64,000 nt of DNA from Microbulbifer marinus (GCF_900107725.1 NZ_FNQO01000002.1:868001-932000); one strand, 5' to 3'. Positions 1-15,624 are shown, counted from the stretch's first letter. Translations and numbers: made by a program. The notes: generated by a model from the sequence alone, not told the origin.

Positions 1-3
1 TCT

Positions 4-5892
<5,889 letters not shown>

Positions 5893-5900
5893 TCCTGAGA

Positions 5901-6037
5901 CCGCGGAGCTCCAGCTCCGCGGTGTAGGTAGTTGGCACAGTGGCGGCCCTGCCGCCGGCTTTTGCTTGCGGGACACGCCGTAAATACATCCCTGTAGGCT
6001 TGTCGGCGAGGTCCCTCTCGCCGACAGTCCCGCAAGC
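5901..6037. repeat. Cluster of nested palindromes, possible dispersed repeat
   Basis: Four inverted repeats lie close together between gltD and hemE. CCGCGGAGCT (5901-5910) pairs with AGCTCCGCGG (5913-5922). GGCGGC (5942-5947) pairs with GCCGCC (5951-5956). An outer arm GCTTGCGGGAC (5964-5974) pairs with GTCCCGCAAGC (6027-6037), and inside it TGTCGGCGAG (6001-6010) pairs with CTCGCCGACA (6017-6026). The outer and inner arms would fold as a branched cruciform with an unpaired segment at 5975-6000. No T-run follows any arm, so a plain Rho-independent terminator is unlikely. The look is that of a REP/BIME-type intergenic element; no second copy was found in this window, so its dispersed nature is inferred. 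Confidence 0.6.
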
Positions 6038-6120
6038 GAATCCCGACAGCAGCGCCTTCGCGCTTGTTTCTTTATTCTGATCTAGACGCCGCTCCCCTGT
6101 CTTAGCTTCCCCGCTCTCTG

Positions 6121-6126
6121 TACAAT
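6121..6126 (+). promoter_or_regulatory. Possible -10 box for hemE
   Basis: TACAAT matches five of six bases of the sigma-70 -10 consensus and lies 33 bases before the hemE ATG. No convincing -35 box is seen at the right distance (TGTCTT at 6098-6103). The site is plausible because hemE is separated from gltD by palindromic sequence. Confidence 0.35.
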
Positions 6127-6159
6127 AGCCGCCTTTTTAGCCAGCCAGTTTTACAGATC

Positions 6160-7239
6160 ATGTCCGAAGCCAAGCCCTCCGAACTGAAAAACGACCGCTT
6201 CCTGCGCGCCCTGCTGCGCCAGCCCGTGGACCGCACGCCGGTATGGATGATGCGCCAGGCCGGTCGCTACCTGCCCGAATACCGCGCCAGCCGCGCCGAG
6301 GCGGGCAGCTTTATGGACCTGTGTCGCAACACCGAACTGGCCTGCGAGGTGACACTGCAGCCGCTGGAGCGCTATCCGCTGGATGCGGCCATTCTGTTCT
6401 CCGATATCCTGACGATTCCCGATGCGATGGGCCTGGGGCTTTATTTTGAAGAGGGCGAGGGGCCCAAATTCCGCAAGCCACTGCGCAGTGCCGCGGAAAT
6501 CGAGGCCCTGCAGGTGGTGAACAGCGAGCGGGACCTCGACTATGTGATGAATGCGGTCAGCACCATCCGCCGTGAATTGAATGGGCGTGTGCCGCTGATC
6601 GGCTTCTCGGGCAGTCCCTGGACACTGGCGACCTATATGGTCGAGGGCGGCTCCAGCCGCGACTTCGCCCGCTGCAAGGAGATGCTCTACAACCGCCCGG
6701 AGCTGATGCATCAGTTGCTGACGGTGCTCGCCGATTCGGTAACCGACTACCTGAACGCGCAGATCCGCGCCGGGGCCCAGGCAGTGCAGATCTTCGATAC
6801 CTGGGGCGGGGCGCTGAGTCACGCTGCCTACCGTGAATTCTCGCTGCAATACATGGCGCGCATCCTGCAAGGGCTGATCAAGGAGGCGGACGGGCGCCCG
6901 GTACCGGCGATACTGTTTACCAAGGGCGGTGGTCAGTGGTTGGAGGCCATGGCGGACAGTGGCGCCTCTGCGCTCGGCCTGGACTGGACCACGGATATCG
7001 GCAGCGCCCGCGCGCGCGTCGGCGGCAAAGTCGCTCTGCAGGGCAACCTGGATCCAGCGGTGCTCTACGCCAGCCCGGAGCGCATACGCGCTGAAGTCGC
7101 GGCGATACTGGAATCCTTTGGCACGGGATCCGGGCACGTGTTCAATCTCGGCCACGGTATCACGCCCAGAGTTGACCCGGAGCATGCGCGCGCGATGATC
7201 GAGGCGGTATTAGAACTGTCGCCAAAATATCACGTCTGA
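6160..7239 (+). CDS. hemE: Uroporphyrinogen decarboxylase
   Basis: HemE removes four carboxyl groups from uroporphyrinogen III to give coproporphyrinogen III in haem synthesis, in the cytoplasm, without a cofactor. The 359-residue length is normal. The N-terminal signature [16 protein letters not shown] (about 27-42) carries the substrate-binding arginines, and [17 protein letters not shown] lies near 148-164. The ATG at 6160 fits known HemE starts. The gene follows gltBD in the Pseudomonas-like order, but the palindromes and its own -10-like box suggest separate transcription. Confidence 0.97.
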   Translation: MSEAKPSELKNDRFLRALLRQPVDRTPVWMMRQAGRYLPEYRASRAEAGSFMDLCRNTELACEVTLQPLERYPLDAAILFSDILTIPDAMGLGLYFEEGEGPKFRKPLRSAAEIEALQVVNSERDLDYVMNAVSTIRRELNGRVPLIGFSGSPWTLATYMVEGGSSRDFARCKEMLYNRPELMHQLLTVLADSVTDYLNAQIRAGAQAVQIFDTWGGALSHAAYREFSLQYMARILQGLIKEADGRPVPAILFTKGGGQWLEAMADSGASALGLDWTTDIGSARARVGGKVALQGNLDPAVLYASPERIRAEVAAILESFGTGSGHVFNLGHGITPRVDPEHARAMIEAVLELSPKYHV

Positions 7240-7431
7240 GCTTCGCGATATTGCGTGGTTGGAGTGCTTTAGTATTGCTTCCGCGACCTGCGTCACGTTT
7301 TGGGTGGGTGCTATACAGGATCCGCCATGTTATAAATGAGGGCTGGTCCGCGTGGCGCTTGCTATAGCTTATAATTGCTGCGGCCTTGCGGGCGGTTCAA
7401 ATAATACAAAATATCGACGGCTACACTTCCC

Positions 7432-8802
7432 TTGGCGATCGAACAGGCAAAAGTCTTTGTAGAAGACCTACAGCGCGGCATGTTTGTGTCCAGGCTCGAC
7501 CGGCCCTGGACGCGTACGCCATTTGCGCTGCAGGGTTTCTATATCCGCGATCTGGAAGAAATTCGCCAGCTGCAGAAATACTGCCGCTATGTTTACGTCG
7601 ATGTTGTTAAAAGCGTCGGCGATGCCGGCGTCAAGCTGCGCGCCCTGTCCCGTGCCTCGTCGCCGACCTCTCTCTCTTTACAATCCAAGAGACAGCATGG
7701 CGCGGCTGTACCCGTGGCTATTCCCTGTCGGCCGGTACAGATTTCCCACAAAGCCTATCCGCCGCCCATTCCCGCGCGCCGCGAAGCGGACAAGGCGCGC
7801 AAACTCCACCGCCGGCTGCTGCAGGGCATGAACGAAGTGCTGGTGCAGGTTCAGAGCGGGCGCCCGCTGGCCATGCGACAGATCAGTCGTATGGTCGAAG
7901 AACTGGTGGAGAGCATACTGCGCAGCCCCGATGCCTTTACCTGGCTGGCGAGGGTGCGGGATAAAGACGAACACACCTACGGTCATGCCATCCGCGCCAG
8001 TATCTGGGCGGTGGTGTTTGGCCGTTATATCGGCCTGCGCCGACACGAACTGGTACAGATGGGGGTCGCGACCCTGCTCAAGGACGTCGGCAAGGTGATG
8101 ATTGACGGCCAGGTGCTGCAGATGGCCAACCGCGATCCCCGCAGCGAGCTGGAATACCGCAAGTTCGTCGAACACAGCGTCCGATTGTTGTCGGAGGATC
8201 CGCAGATGGATCCACAGGTGATCAATATCGTCCGCAGCCATCGCGAACGCCATGATGGCAGTGGTTACCCGATGGGCCTTCGCGGCGACAAGATTCCGGT
8301 GCTCGCCCGCATTTGCGGCATGGTGACCTTCTACGACGAGACCACCAATCCCCGCGGCGCCAACCAACCGGTGGCCCCGTCGCGGGCGGTGGCAAAACTC
8401 TACGGCCTGCGCGACATCGCGTTTCAGGAGCAGCTGGTTGTGGAGTTTATTCAGGCTATCGGCCTCTATCCCACCGGCACCCAGGTGGAGCTTTCCACCG
8501 GTGAGGTGGGCGTTGTGGTCGAGCAGACCTACGAGCGGCGCCTGAAGCCTAGGGTGATGGTGATTCTGGACAGCGACAAGCGTCCGCTGGCGGAGACGCG
8601 GTTATTCGATCTGGCTGCGGACGAAGACCGCAAACAGAAGCTGATTGAGCATGGCAAGCTGAGCCCGCAGGCCAAGGTAACGGTCGCAAAGGATGTGGAG
8701 CCCGGCCGCTACCCGGAGGTTGACGTGGCCGCGGTTTGCGACAGCTATCTGTTCAGTCAGCAACGGCTGCCGGGAATCCTGTCCCGCCTGCTAAAGCGTT
8801 AG
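7432..8802 (+). CDS. DUF3391 and degenerate HD-GYP domain protein
   Basis: The protein (456 residues) has an N-terminal DUF3391 domain (about 1-130), a linker with Arg/Pro-rich sequence, and an HD-GYP domain (about 170-330) related to cyclic-di-GMP phosphodiesterases. The GYP signature DGSGYP is intact at 275-280. The metal-binding positions are altered: the family HD pair reads Lys217-Asp218 (LLKDVGK), and the usual HHE triad reads His270-Arg271-Glu272. Loss of these residues suggests weak or no hydrolysis, perhaps a binding or signalling role; this is inference. The start is a TTG at 7432 with no clear ribosome site; it gives the canonical beginning of DUF3391 (IEQAKVFVEDLQRGMFV). A TATAAT box at 7370-7375 may be its -10 element. 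Confidence 0.85.
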   Translation: MAIEQAKVFVEDLQRGMFVSRLDRPWTRTPFALQGFYIRDLEEIRQLQKYCRYVYVDVVKSVGDAGVKLRALSRASSPTSLSLQSKRQHGAAVPVAIPCRPVQISHKAYPPPIPARREADKARKLHRRLLQGMNEVLVQVQSGRPLAMRQISRMVEELVESILRSPDAFTWLARVRDKDEHTYGHAIRASIWAVVFGRYIGLRRHELVQMGVATLLKDVGKVMIDGQVLQMANRDPRSELEYRKFVEHSVRLLSEDPQMDPQVINIVRSHRERHDGSGYPMGLRGDKIPVLARICGMVTFYDETTNPRGANQPVAPSRAVAKLYGLRDIAFQEQLVVEFIQAIGLYPTGTQVELSTGEVGVVVEQTYERRLKPRVMVILDSDKRPLAETRLFDLAADEDRKQKLIEHGKLSPQAKVTVAKDVEPGRYPEVDVAAVCDSYLFSQQRLPGILSRLLKR

Positions 8803-8858
8803 TTCCCTTTCTTTATAGTACCTGCGAGGGCGGCCCCGCGACCGCCCTGAAATCAGTG

Positions 8859-9722
8859 CTATTTCTCCGCCGCCAGGATATCCCCGAAGTGCTGTCCCAT
8901 CTTGACTTCGCTCTCTGCGCCCAGTGATTCCAGCCAGCGCACCTGGTCGGCGCCGAACAGCATGATCACCGTGGAGCCAAGCTTGAAGCGCCCCATTTCG
9001 GCACCTTTTTCCAAATGGATCGGTGCGGTTTCGCCATATTGGGTGGTGCGCACACGGCGCTTGTGCGGGGTTACCAGGCCTGCCCACACCGTTTCGATAC
9101 TGGCCACGATCATTGCGCCCACCAGGATCATGGCCATGGGGCCGGCGGCGGTATCAAAGATGCAGACCACGCGTTCGTTGCGGGAAAACAGCCGCGGCAC
9201 CGTCTCGGCGGTAACCGTGTTTACCGAAAACAGCTGTCCCGGCACATAGGTCATACTCTTCAGTGTGCCGGCGATCGGCATATGCACGCGGTGGTAATCT
9301 TTCGGCGACAGGTAAACGGTGGCGAACTTGCCCCCGGTAAACTGTGCGGCAACCTGCGGATCGCCGCCAACCAGCTCCAGCAGGCTGAAATCGTGGCCCT
9401 TGGCCTGGAAAATCCGGCCGTTGTGGATTTCGCCGAGCTGGCTGACGGCGCCATCCGCCGGGCAGGCGATGGCATCGTCACCCTCAGCGATCGGGCGCGC
9501 GCCGTCCTTGAGCGCGCGGGTGAAGAAGTCATTGAAGCTGGCGAATGCAGTGCAGTCGCTCTGTTCCGCCTCGTTCATGTCCACATCGTACTTGTCGACG
9601 AACCAGCGGGTAAACGGATCCTTGATCGCTTTGATACGGGTCTCGGCCAGGGCGCCGGCGGCACGGGACAGGGCCCGCTGTGGAGTCAGGTATTGCAGTG
9701 TGGTAAAGAGTTTTGGGTGCAT
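8859..9722 (-). CDS. psd: Phosphatidylserine decarboxylase proenzyme
   Basis: Psd converts phosphatidylserine to phosphatidylethanolamine at the inner membrane. The 287-residue proenzyme carries the self-cleavage motif LGST, with the break expected between Gly249 and Ser250; Ser250 becomes the pyruvoyl group of the small alpha chain. The conserved DYHRVHMP motif lies near residue 142. Length and ends match the bacterial type I family. It is the last gene of a leftward group after rsgA and rhdA, with 30 bases between rhdA and psd, the order seen in Pseudomonas. Confidence 0.96.
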   Translation of the reverse strand: MHPKLFTTLQYLTPQRALSRAAGALAETRIKAIKDPFTRWFVDKYDVDMNEAEQSDCTAFASFNDFFTRALKDGARPIAEGDDAIACPADGAVSQLGEIHNGRIFQAKGHDFSLLELVGGDPQVAAQFTGGKFATVYLSPKDYHRVHMPIAGTLKSMTYVPGQLFSVNTVTAETVPRLFSRNERVVCIFDTAAGPMAMILVGAMIVASIETVWAGLVTPHKRRVRTTQYGETAPIHLEKGAEMGRFKLGSTVIMLFGADQVRWLESLGAESEVKMGQHFGDILAAEK

Positions 9723-9752
9723 AGGGTTGCATCAATTCCTTTCGGTTTTTAT

Positions 9753-10553
9753 TTATTGCTCAACCGGCGCGTCGGGCAGGTTCCCCCACTCGCTCCAGGA
9801 GCCTGGATAGGCGCGGATATCGAATCCGAGCGATTTCCCCACCAGCCAGGTAAAGCCGGAGCGATGATGGCTCTGACAGTGGGTGACGATTTTCTTGCTG
9901 CTGTCGATGCCGAGCCTGGCGAGAAACTCGCGCGCGTCACTGCGAATACGCAGGTCGCGCTGTGGGTCCATCAACTGCGTCCATTCGCAGTTGATGGCGC
10001 CCGGAATATGGCCACCTTTCAACGCGAGCACCTTTTCGCCGCTGTATTCCTGCGGTGAACGGGCGTCCCACACGCGAAAATCGGGCTCATGCAGGTGCTG
10101 CTGGATCTGTTCTGCGTCCATCAGCGGCGAGGTGTCGATATCGATTTCTAGGTCACTGGGTGCAGTCTCGGCCGGCTCGGAGGTGAGTGGCAGGCCGGCG
10201 CCACGCCAGGCGTGCATGCCGCCGTTCAGGTAGCTGTAGTTTTTATGGCCGATGACTTCCAGGGTCCACAGGAAGCGCCCGGCCCAGCCGCCGCCCTCGT
10301 CGTCACAGGCAACCACATGGTGTTCCGGGCGCAAGCCGATGGCCCGGAAGACCTCCGTCAGTCGCTCCTGGCTGGGTAGCTTGCCCGGGGCCGGTGGTGT
10401 ACCCGCCATCAGCGCCTGAAAAGGAAGGTGCACGGCGCCGGGGATGTGTCCGTCTAGATAGTTCTGCGGGGAGCTCAGGTCGACGATCAGCAAATCCTCG
10501 CGCTCGAGCTGCGCGGCCAGTTGTTCCGCTTCGATAATCAAGTCCAAGTTCAA
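9753..10553 (-). CDS. rhdA: Thiosulfate sulfurtransferase (rhodanese), RhdA-like
   Basis: A two-domain rhodanese of 266 residues that moves sulfane sulfur from thiosulfate to acceptors such as cyanide or thiols. The N-terminal domain (about 8-125) is structural; the C-terminal domain (about 145-262) carries catalytic Cys226 in the loop CQSHHRSG, which resembles the CQTHHR loop of Azotobacter RhdA rather than the SseA type. The start is a TTG overlapping the rsgA stop by four bases (TTGA), with GGAG six bases upstream, so translation is probably coupled to rsgA. The position between rsgA and psd also matches Pseudomonas rhdA. Confidence 0.9.
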   Translation of the reverse strand: MNLDLIIEAEQLAAQLEREDLLIVDLSSPQNYLDGHIPGAVHLPFQALMAGTPPAPGKLPSQERLTEVFRAIGLRPEHHVVACDDEGGGWAGRFLWTLEVIGHKNYSYLNGGMHAWRGAGLPLTSEPAETAPSDLEIDIDTSPLMDAEQIQQHLHEPDFRVWDARSPQEYSGEKVLALKGGHIPGAINCEWTQLMDPQRDLRIRSDAREFLARLGIDSSKKIVTHCQSHHRSGFTWLVGKSLGFDIRAYPGSWSEWGNLPDAPVEQ

Positions 10554-11584
10554 TTCTCCGATTCGAGGCTGTTGCGCAGATGCAAGAAGCTGTTCATGCG
10601 CCTGTCGCTAATATCGCCGCGCGCCAGCGCCTCGTTGATGGCGCAGCCGGGTTCGCCCTGGTGACGGCAGTCGCGGAAGCGGCAGTGGCCAATAAACGGT
10701 CGGAACTCCACGAATCCCTCCAGCAGCGATTGCTCGTCCATGTGCCAGAGACCGAATTCGCGGATGCCGGGGGAGTCTATCAGATTGCCGCCGCTCGGCA
10801 GGTGGAACAGTTCCGCCGCAGTGGTGGTATGGGTGCCTTTTTGGGTGGCTGCGGACAGGGCACCGATGCGTGCGCCAGCACCGGGCAGCAGGGCGTTGAT
10901 CAGGGACGACTTGCCGACACCGGACTGGCCGACAAAGACGCTGGTACCTTGGGCCAGGGTATCGAGCAGTTCGGGTAGCCCTTCGCCGGTTTTGGTCGAC
11001 AGCCGCAAAACCGGATAGCCGAGTTCGGGGTAGGGAGCGAGCAGGTCTTCCAGCGCGTCGCGGTTGCTGTCGTCGATCAGGTCTATCTTGTTCAGCAGCA
11101 GTACCGGCGGGATGCCGGTGCTCTCTGCGGCCACCAGATAGCGGTCGATGGCATTGGCAAAGGGTTCCGGGTACGGAGCGATCACGATCACGATCCGGTC
11201 GATATTGGCGGCCACGGTCTTGAGATCGCCGTAGCGATCCGGCCGCTGCAGTTCTGAATGCCTCGCCAGGCGCGCGCCGACCACGCCGTAACCGCCCCCG
11301 CTTTCGCCCACCGGCGGGCTCCAAGCCACCCGGTCGCCGGTCACCAGCGTGTCGATATTGGCCCGCAGGTGACAGCGTTGGCGTACTGTCGGATCGCTTT
11401 CGCCTTCAACCAGTACCTGGGTCCCGTAGTTGGCAATCACCAAGCCGGTCTGTTCCGGCCCCAGATGACCCTCTTCCAGCGCCTGTTCTGCGGACTCTGC
11501 ACGCTTGCGCGCGCGCTCTTCGCGCTCTTGCTGGATCTTCTCGATACGCCATCGCTGGCGCCGGTTCAGTTTGCGTTTGCTCAT
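10550..11584 (-). CDS. rsgA: Ribosome small subunit-dependent GTPase A
   Basis: RsgA is a circularly permuted GTPase that checks late assembly of the 30S subunit. The motifs come in permuted order: NKID (G4), then GQSGVGKSS (G1, the P-loop), then DSPG (G3). An N-terminal OB fold precedes them, and a C-terminal zinc-binding segment CRFRDCRHQGEPGC follows. The ATG at 11584 is chosen because it gives the basic start MSKRKLNRRQRWR usual for the family; the reading frame runs further upstream without family similarity. The product is 344 residues. It begins a leftward operon with rhdA and psd and is divergent from orn. Confidence 0.95.
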   Translation of the reverse strand: MSKRKLNRRQRWRIEKIQQEREERARKRAESAEQALEEGHLGPEQTGLVIANYGTQVLVEGESDPTVRQRCHLRANIDTLVTGDRVAWSPPVGESGGGYGVVGARLARHSELQRPDRYGDLKTVAANIDRIVIVIAPYPEPFANAIDRYLVAAESTGIPPVLLLNKIDLIDDSNRDALEDLLAPYPELGYPVLRLSTKTGEGLPELLDTLAQGTSVFVGQSGVGKSSLINALLPGAGARIGALSAATQKGTHTTTAAELFHLPSGGNLIDSPGIREFGLWHMDEQSLLEGFVEFRPFIGHCRFRDCRHQGEPGCAINEALARGDISDRRMNSFLHLRNSLESEN

Positions 11585-11760
11585 GGGGCGGGGATTATAG
11601 AGCTTTTGTTGATGGTAGCCGCAGAAAGCCGCACCGGCATGTGCCGATGCTGGCGACAAACCGGATTGAGACCATGGGCCCGGGGCGGCTGATAGGGTAA
11701 ATCGCCGCTTGCAACGCCGGTCCAATGCGGTAACTTGCTGGAACTGACTAAGGAGGCCCT

Positions 11761-12300
11761 GTGGATCAGAACAATTTGATCTGGATCGATCTGGAAATGA
11801 CCGGTCTGGATCCGGAAAAAGAGCGCATCATCGAAATCGCCACCATCGTGACCGATTCAAAACTGAATATTCTCGCCGAGGGTCCGGTCATGGCCGTGCA
11901 CCAGAGCGATGCGCTGCTGAATGCGATGGACGACTGGAATACCGAGCAGCACGGCGGTTCCGGGCTGGTGGCGCGGGTGCGGGAATCCACTATTTCCGAG
12001 CGCGAGGCCGAGCGTGAAACCATCGAGTTCCTGCGCCACTGGGTGCCGGAGGGCGCTTCGCCGATGTGTGGCAACTCGATCGGTCAGGATCGCCGCTTCC
12101 TGGTCAGATATATGCCGCAGCTGGAAGCCTACTTCCACTACCGCAACCTGGACGTCAGTTCCGTCAAGGAGCTGGCGCGCCGCTGGCGCCCGGATGTGCT
12201 CGAGGGCGTGAAGAAGCAGAGTAATCATCTGGCGCTCGATGATATCCGCGATTCGATCGAGGAGCTGAAACACTACCGCGAGCATTTCTTCCGCGTATAA
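11761..12300 (+). CDS. orn: Oligoribonuclease
   Basis: Orn is a 3'-5' exoribonuclease that degrades two- to five-base RNAs, including pGpG from cyclic-di-GMP breakdown. The 179-residue protein has the DEDDh residues: Asp10 and Glu12 in IDLEMTGLD, an Asp in the QDRRFL region near 110, His156 and Asp161. The start is GTG with a strong aaggagg ribosome site. It is divergently transcribed from rsgA, as in Pseudomonas, and convergent with queG. Confidence 0.97.
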   Translation: MDQNNLIWIDLEMTGLDPEKERIIEIATIVTDSKLNILAEGPVMAVHQSDALLNAMDDWNTEQHGGSGLVARVRESTISEREAERETIEFLRHWVPEGASPMCGNSIGQDRRFLVRYMPQLEAYFHYRNLDVSSVKELARRWRPDVLEGVKKQSNHLALDDIRDSIEELKHYREHFFRV

Positions 12301-12322
12301 CGAGATGCCGGGCTTTACCGTG

Positions 12323-13441
12323 TTAGAGCGTTGAGCCCGTTGCCGGGCGCCTGATCTTGCGCTTGCGGCGGCGCCCGCTGTGCAGACGCGCCAGCGCCCA
12401 TTCGATATGTTCCCTCACCAGCGGTGTGGCCTCCGGCAGTGCGCGCTCCAGCGCGGCAATGACGTCCGCACCCGGCCGCCCGTTGCCCAGCGCGACCGCC
12501 AGATTGCGCTGCCAGCGTTCGAAGCCGATGCGCCGGATGGCGGAGCCCTCCGTCTTGCGCAGGAATTCCTCCTCGCTCCAGCCGAAAAGTGTCAGCAGGT
12601 CGCCGTCGTCGAGGCCGTGGCGCGGGTGAAAGTCCCGCTCCGCTGTCGGCTTGGCGAACTTATTCCACGGGCAGATGATCTGACAGTCATCACAGCCAAA
12701 TACCCGGTTGCCCATCGGCTCGCGGAACTCCTCCGGAATGGGCCCCTTGTTCTCGATGGTCAGATAGGAAATACAGCGGCGTGCATCCAGCTGGTAAGGA
12801 CCGACGAAGGCGTCGGTCGGGCAGACTTTCAGGCACGCAGTGCAGTCCCCGCACTGGTTGGTTTCGTCGCTGTTGTCCACCGGCAGGGCCAGGTTGGTGT
12901 AGATCTCGCCGAGGAAGAACCAGGAGCCGGCGCCGGAATTGATCACCATGCAATTCTTGCCGATCCAGCCGAGGCCGGCCTTCTCCGCCAGCGCCCGTTC
13001 CATCACCGGGGCGCTGTCGGTAAAAGCGCGGCCGCTGGAGTCCATGCCGTTGGCGTTGCAGAAGTCGTCAATTCTCTGCGCCAGCTGGGCCAGTCGCTTG
13101 CGGATCAGCTTGTGGTAGTCGCGGCCGTTGGCGTAGCGGGATACATAGGCTTTGTCGGCGTCCTTGAGTACCCGTACCGGCTGCGTATCCGGCGGCAGGT
13201 AGTCGAGGCGCGCGCTGATCACGCGCAGCGTGCCCGGCTGCAGCAAATCCGGCCGCCAGCGTTTCTCCCCGTGGGCGCCCATCCAGTCCATGTCGCCGTT
13301 ATGGCCGGCATCCAGCCACGCGCGCAGGCGCTCACCGTGCTGCTCCAGCTGGCAGTCGGTGATACCGATCTGTTGGAAGCCCAGTTCGCGCCCCCAGATC
13401 TTGATCTGGGTCGCCAGCTCGGTGAGCAGTGTTTCGGTCAT
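12323..13441 (-). CDS. queG: Epoxyqueuosine reductase
   Basis: QueG catalyses the last step of queuosine synthesis in tRNA, reducing epoxyqueuosine with cobalamin and two 4Fe-4S clusters. The cluster motifs are CGDCTACLKVCP and CDDCQIICP; a C-terminal HEAT-like segment (about 295-355) follows. The ATG at 13441 gives 372 residues and begins the helix MTETLLTELATQ. A TTG at 13474 in the same frame would add 11 residues without recognisable similarity, so the shorter start is preferred. The gene is convergent with orn and divergent from nnr. Confidence 0.94.
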   Translation of the reverse strand: MTETLLTELATQIKIWGRELGFQQIGITDCQLEQHGERLRAWLDAGHNGDMDWMGAHGEKRWRPDLLQPGTLRVISARLDYLPPDTQPVRVLKDADKAYVSRYANGRDYHKLIRKRLAQLAQRIDDFCNANGMDSSGRAFTDSAPVMERALAEKAGLGWIGKNCMVINSGAGSWFFLGEIYTNLALPVDNSDETNQCGDCTACLKVCPTDAFVGPYQLDARRCISYLTIENKGPIPEEFREPMGNRVFGCDDCQIICPWNKFAKPTAERDFHPRHGLDDGDLLTLFGWSEEEFLRKTEGSAIRRIGFERWQRNLAVALGNGRPGADVIAALERALPEATPLVREHIEWALARLHSGRRRKRKIRRPATGSTL

Positions 13442-13591
13442 GGATGCGGTCGGCTCGATACCCGGCGCAAACAATTTGAGCGCAGGGGGCGGTATACTTT
13501 GCTGTCACTGGTGCGCGACAACGGCTTAATCGCCTATTCTGCCACAGATTAAATTTTGACCACTAATCCTTGAGCTTATCGCGGGAGCCGA

Positions 13592-15073
13592 ATGGACACG
13601 CCTCAACCCCTGTACAGCGCCGCGTCGGTGCGCGAACTCGACCGGCACACAACGGCCGCGCTGAAAATCCCCTCCATTGCGCTGATGAAACGCGCCGGTC
13701 GCGCCGCATTTGTGCAGTTGCAGAAGCGCTGGCCCGAAGCGAGACGCATCCAGGTGTTCTGCGGTGGCGGCAATAACGGGGGCGACGGTTATGTGATTGC
13801 CGCGTTAGCGGCGGAGAAACAGATACCGGTTACCGTCTATGCCTGTATCGATCCGTCCCAGCTCAAGGGGGACGCGCTGGAAGCCTGCGAATACGCGCGT
13901 CGCGAAGGCGTCCATATCGTCACTTCGCTGACCGAGCTGGACAGAGGCGATGGCGATACCGTCGTGGTCGACGCGCTGCTCGGTACCGGTTTTGCCGGCG
14001 AGCTGCGCGAGCCGGTCGCCCATGCGGTTGAGCGCATCAACAAGAGTGCCGGCCCGGTGCTGGCGGTGGATATTCCGTCCGGACTGAGTGCCGATAGCGG
14101 CAGCGCCGGCCACGCCGTGCATGCGGATGTCACGGTGACATTTATTGGCCGCAAACTGGGGCTTTTCTGCGGTCGCGGTGTGGCCCTTTGCGGTGATGTG
14201 GTATTCGACAGCCTCGGTGCGCCGCAGCAGGTCTACGCGAAAGTGGAGCCGCTGGCGCAGCGCTTCGATGCCGCCAGTGTAAAACGCCTGCCGGCGCGCG
14301 CGGCGGACAGCTACAAGAACCAGTTCGGACATGTGCTGATCATCGGCGGCGACAGCGGTTTCGGCGGTGCGGCGGTGATGGCCGCGCAATCTGCCGCGCG
14401 CGCCGGTGCCGGATTGATTTCGCTGGCGACGAGGCCGGAGCATCTGCCGGCGGCACTGACCCGCTGTCCGGAAGTGATGGCGCGCCCGGTGATCTCCGGG
14501 CAGGAACTGGAACCCTTGCTGGAGGGGCCCGATGTAATTGCAGTGGGCCCGGGGCTCGGCCGCGCGCCCTGGGGTGAACAGCTGCTGGCCCGCGCGGGTC
14601 GCGCCGATGTGCCGCTGGTGCTGGATGCGGACGCGCTGAATATTCTCGCCGGTGGCCGTGTGCTGGCCGGTATTGAGCGGGATGACTGGGTGCTGACGCC
14701 CCACGTCGGCGAAGCGGCGCGGCTGCTCGATTGCGATACTGCCGAGGTGCTCGCCGATCCGCGCGCGGCGGCTGTTGCGGTTCAGCAGAAATTCAGTGGT
14801 GTGGTGATATTAAAGGGCGCAGGCACACTGATAGCGCACGACCGCGGCGTAGACCTGATAAACAGCGGCAATCCGGGCATGGCTTCCGGCGGTATGGGCG
14901 ATCTGCTCACCGGGATCATCGCCGCGCTGATCGGTCAGCATATGACACCGCTGGAGGCGGCGCGCCTGGCGGTCTGGTTGCACGGTGAGGCGGGTAACCG
15001 CGCCGCGGAAGACGGGCAGCGCGGCCTGCTGGCCACCGACATGCTGCCGTGGATACGGCGACTGGTAGATTGA
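13592..15073 (+). CDS. nnr: Bifunctional NAD(P)HX epimerase and ADP-dependent dehydratase
   Basis: Nnr repairs NADH and NADPH damaged by hydration. The N-terminal YjeF-type epimerase domain (about 10-215) carries GGGNNGGDGYV near residue 51. The C-terminal ribokinase-like dehydratase domain (about 235-490) carries NSGNPGMASGGMGDLLTG near 429-446, the ADP-binding and catalytic loop. At 493 residues it is a typical two-domain fusion. Its TGA overlaps the ATG of tsaE. It opens the rightward run nnr-tsaE-amiB-mutL-miaA-hfq. Confidence 0.95.
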   Translation: MDTPQPLYSAASVRELDRHTTAALKIPSIALMKRAGRAAFVQLQKRWPEARRIQVFCGGGNNGGDGYVIAALAAEKQIPVTVYACIDPSQLKGDALEACEYARREGVHIVTSLTELDRGDGDTVVVDALLGTGFAGELREPVAHAVERINKSAGPVLAVDIPSGLSADSGSAGHAVHADVTVTFIGRKLGLFCGRGVALCGDVVFDSLGAPQQVYAKVEPLAQRFDAASVKRLPARAADSYKNQFGHVLIIGGDSGFGGAAVMAAQSAARAGAGLISLATRPEHLPAALTRCPEVMARPVISGQELEPLLEGPDVIAVGPGLGRAPWGEQLLARAGRADVPLVLDADALNILAGGRVLAGIERDDWVLTPHVGEAARLLDCDTAEVLADPRAAAVAVQQKFSGVVILKGAGTLIAHDRGVDLINSGNPGMASGGMGDLLTGIIAALIGQHMTPLEAARLAVWLHGEAGNRAAEDGQRGLLATDMLPWIRRLVD

Positions 15074-15558
15074 TGGAAAGTGCATTGACGTTGCGGCTGG
15101 CCGATGAGCAGGCCACCGTTACCGCCGGGGAATCCCTGGGGCGGGCCTGCCTGGTCTCGGGCATGCAAAGCGGTTTGACGCTGTTTCTGCACGGCCAGCT
15201 GGGGGCCGGCAAGACGACCTTCTGCCGCGGGGTGCTGCGCGCTTTCGGCCATGCGGGGGCGGTCAAGAGCCCGACCTACACCCTGGTGGAGCCCTACGAG
15301 CTGGGTGCGCAGCGCGTCTACCATTTCGATCTCTATCGACTGGGCGATGCCGAAGAGCTGGAATTTATGGGGGTGCGGGATTATTTCGCCCCGCACAGCC
15401 TGAGCCTGGTGGAGTGGCCGGAGCGCGGCGCCGGTGTGTTGCCCGAGCCGGACCTGGAGCTGGAGCTGGAGGTACTGGATCGCGGTCGGCAGTTGCAGCT
15501 GATCGCACATTCGCCGCAGGGCGATGCAGTGCTGAATGCGTTGCGAAAACTAACGTAA
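15073..15558 (+). CDS. tsaE: tRNA threonylcarbamoyladenosine synthesis ATPase
   Basis: TsaE is the P-loop ATPase that works with TsaB and TsaD to make t6A37 in tRNAs reading ANN codons. The Walker A motif GQLGAGKTT lies near residues 36-44, followed by SPTYTLVEPY and HFDLYRL typical of the family. The ATG at 15073 overlaps the nnr stop (TGATG), which supports this start over an in-frame one 24 bases earlier. The product is 161 residues, close to the usual 150-160. Confidence 0.95.
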   Translation: MESALTLRLADEQATVTAGESLGRACLVSGMQSGLTLFLHGQLGAGKTTFCRGVLRAFGHAGAVKSPTYTLVEPYELGAQRVYHFDLYRLGDAEELEFMGVRDYFAPHSLSLVEWPERGAGVLPEPDLELELEVLDRGRQLQLIAHSPQGDAVLNALRKLT

Positions 15559-15624
15559 AAAATATTGTCTAGATTCTGGGTGCAGGGACGAGCGGCGAAG
15601 AATAAACGACAGGGTAGAACAGCA

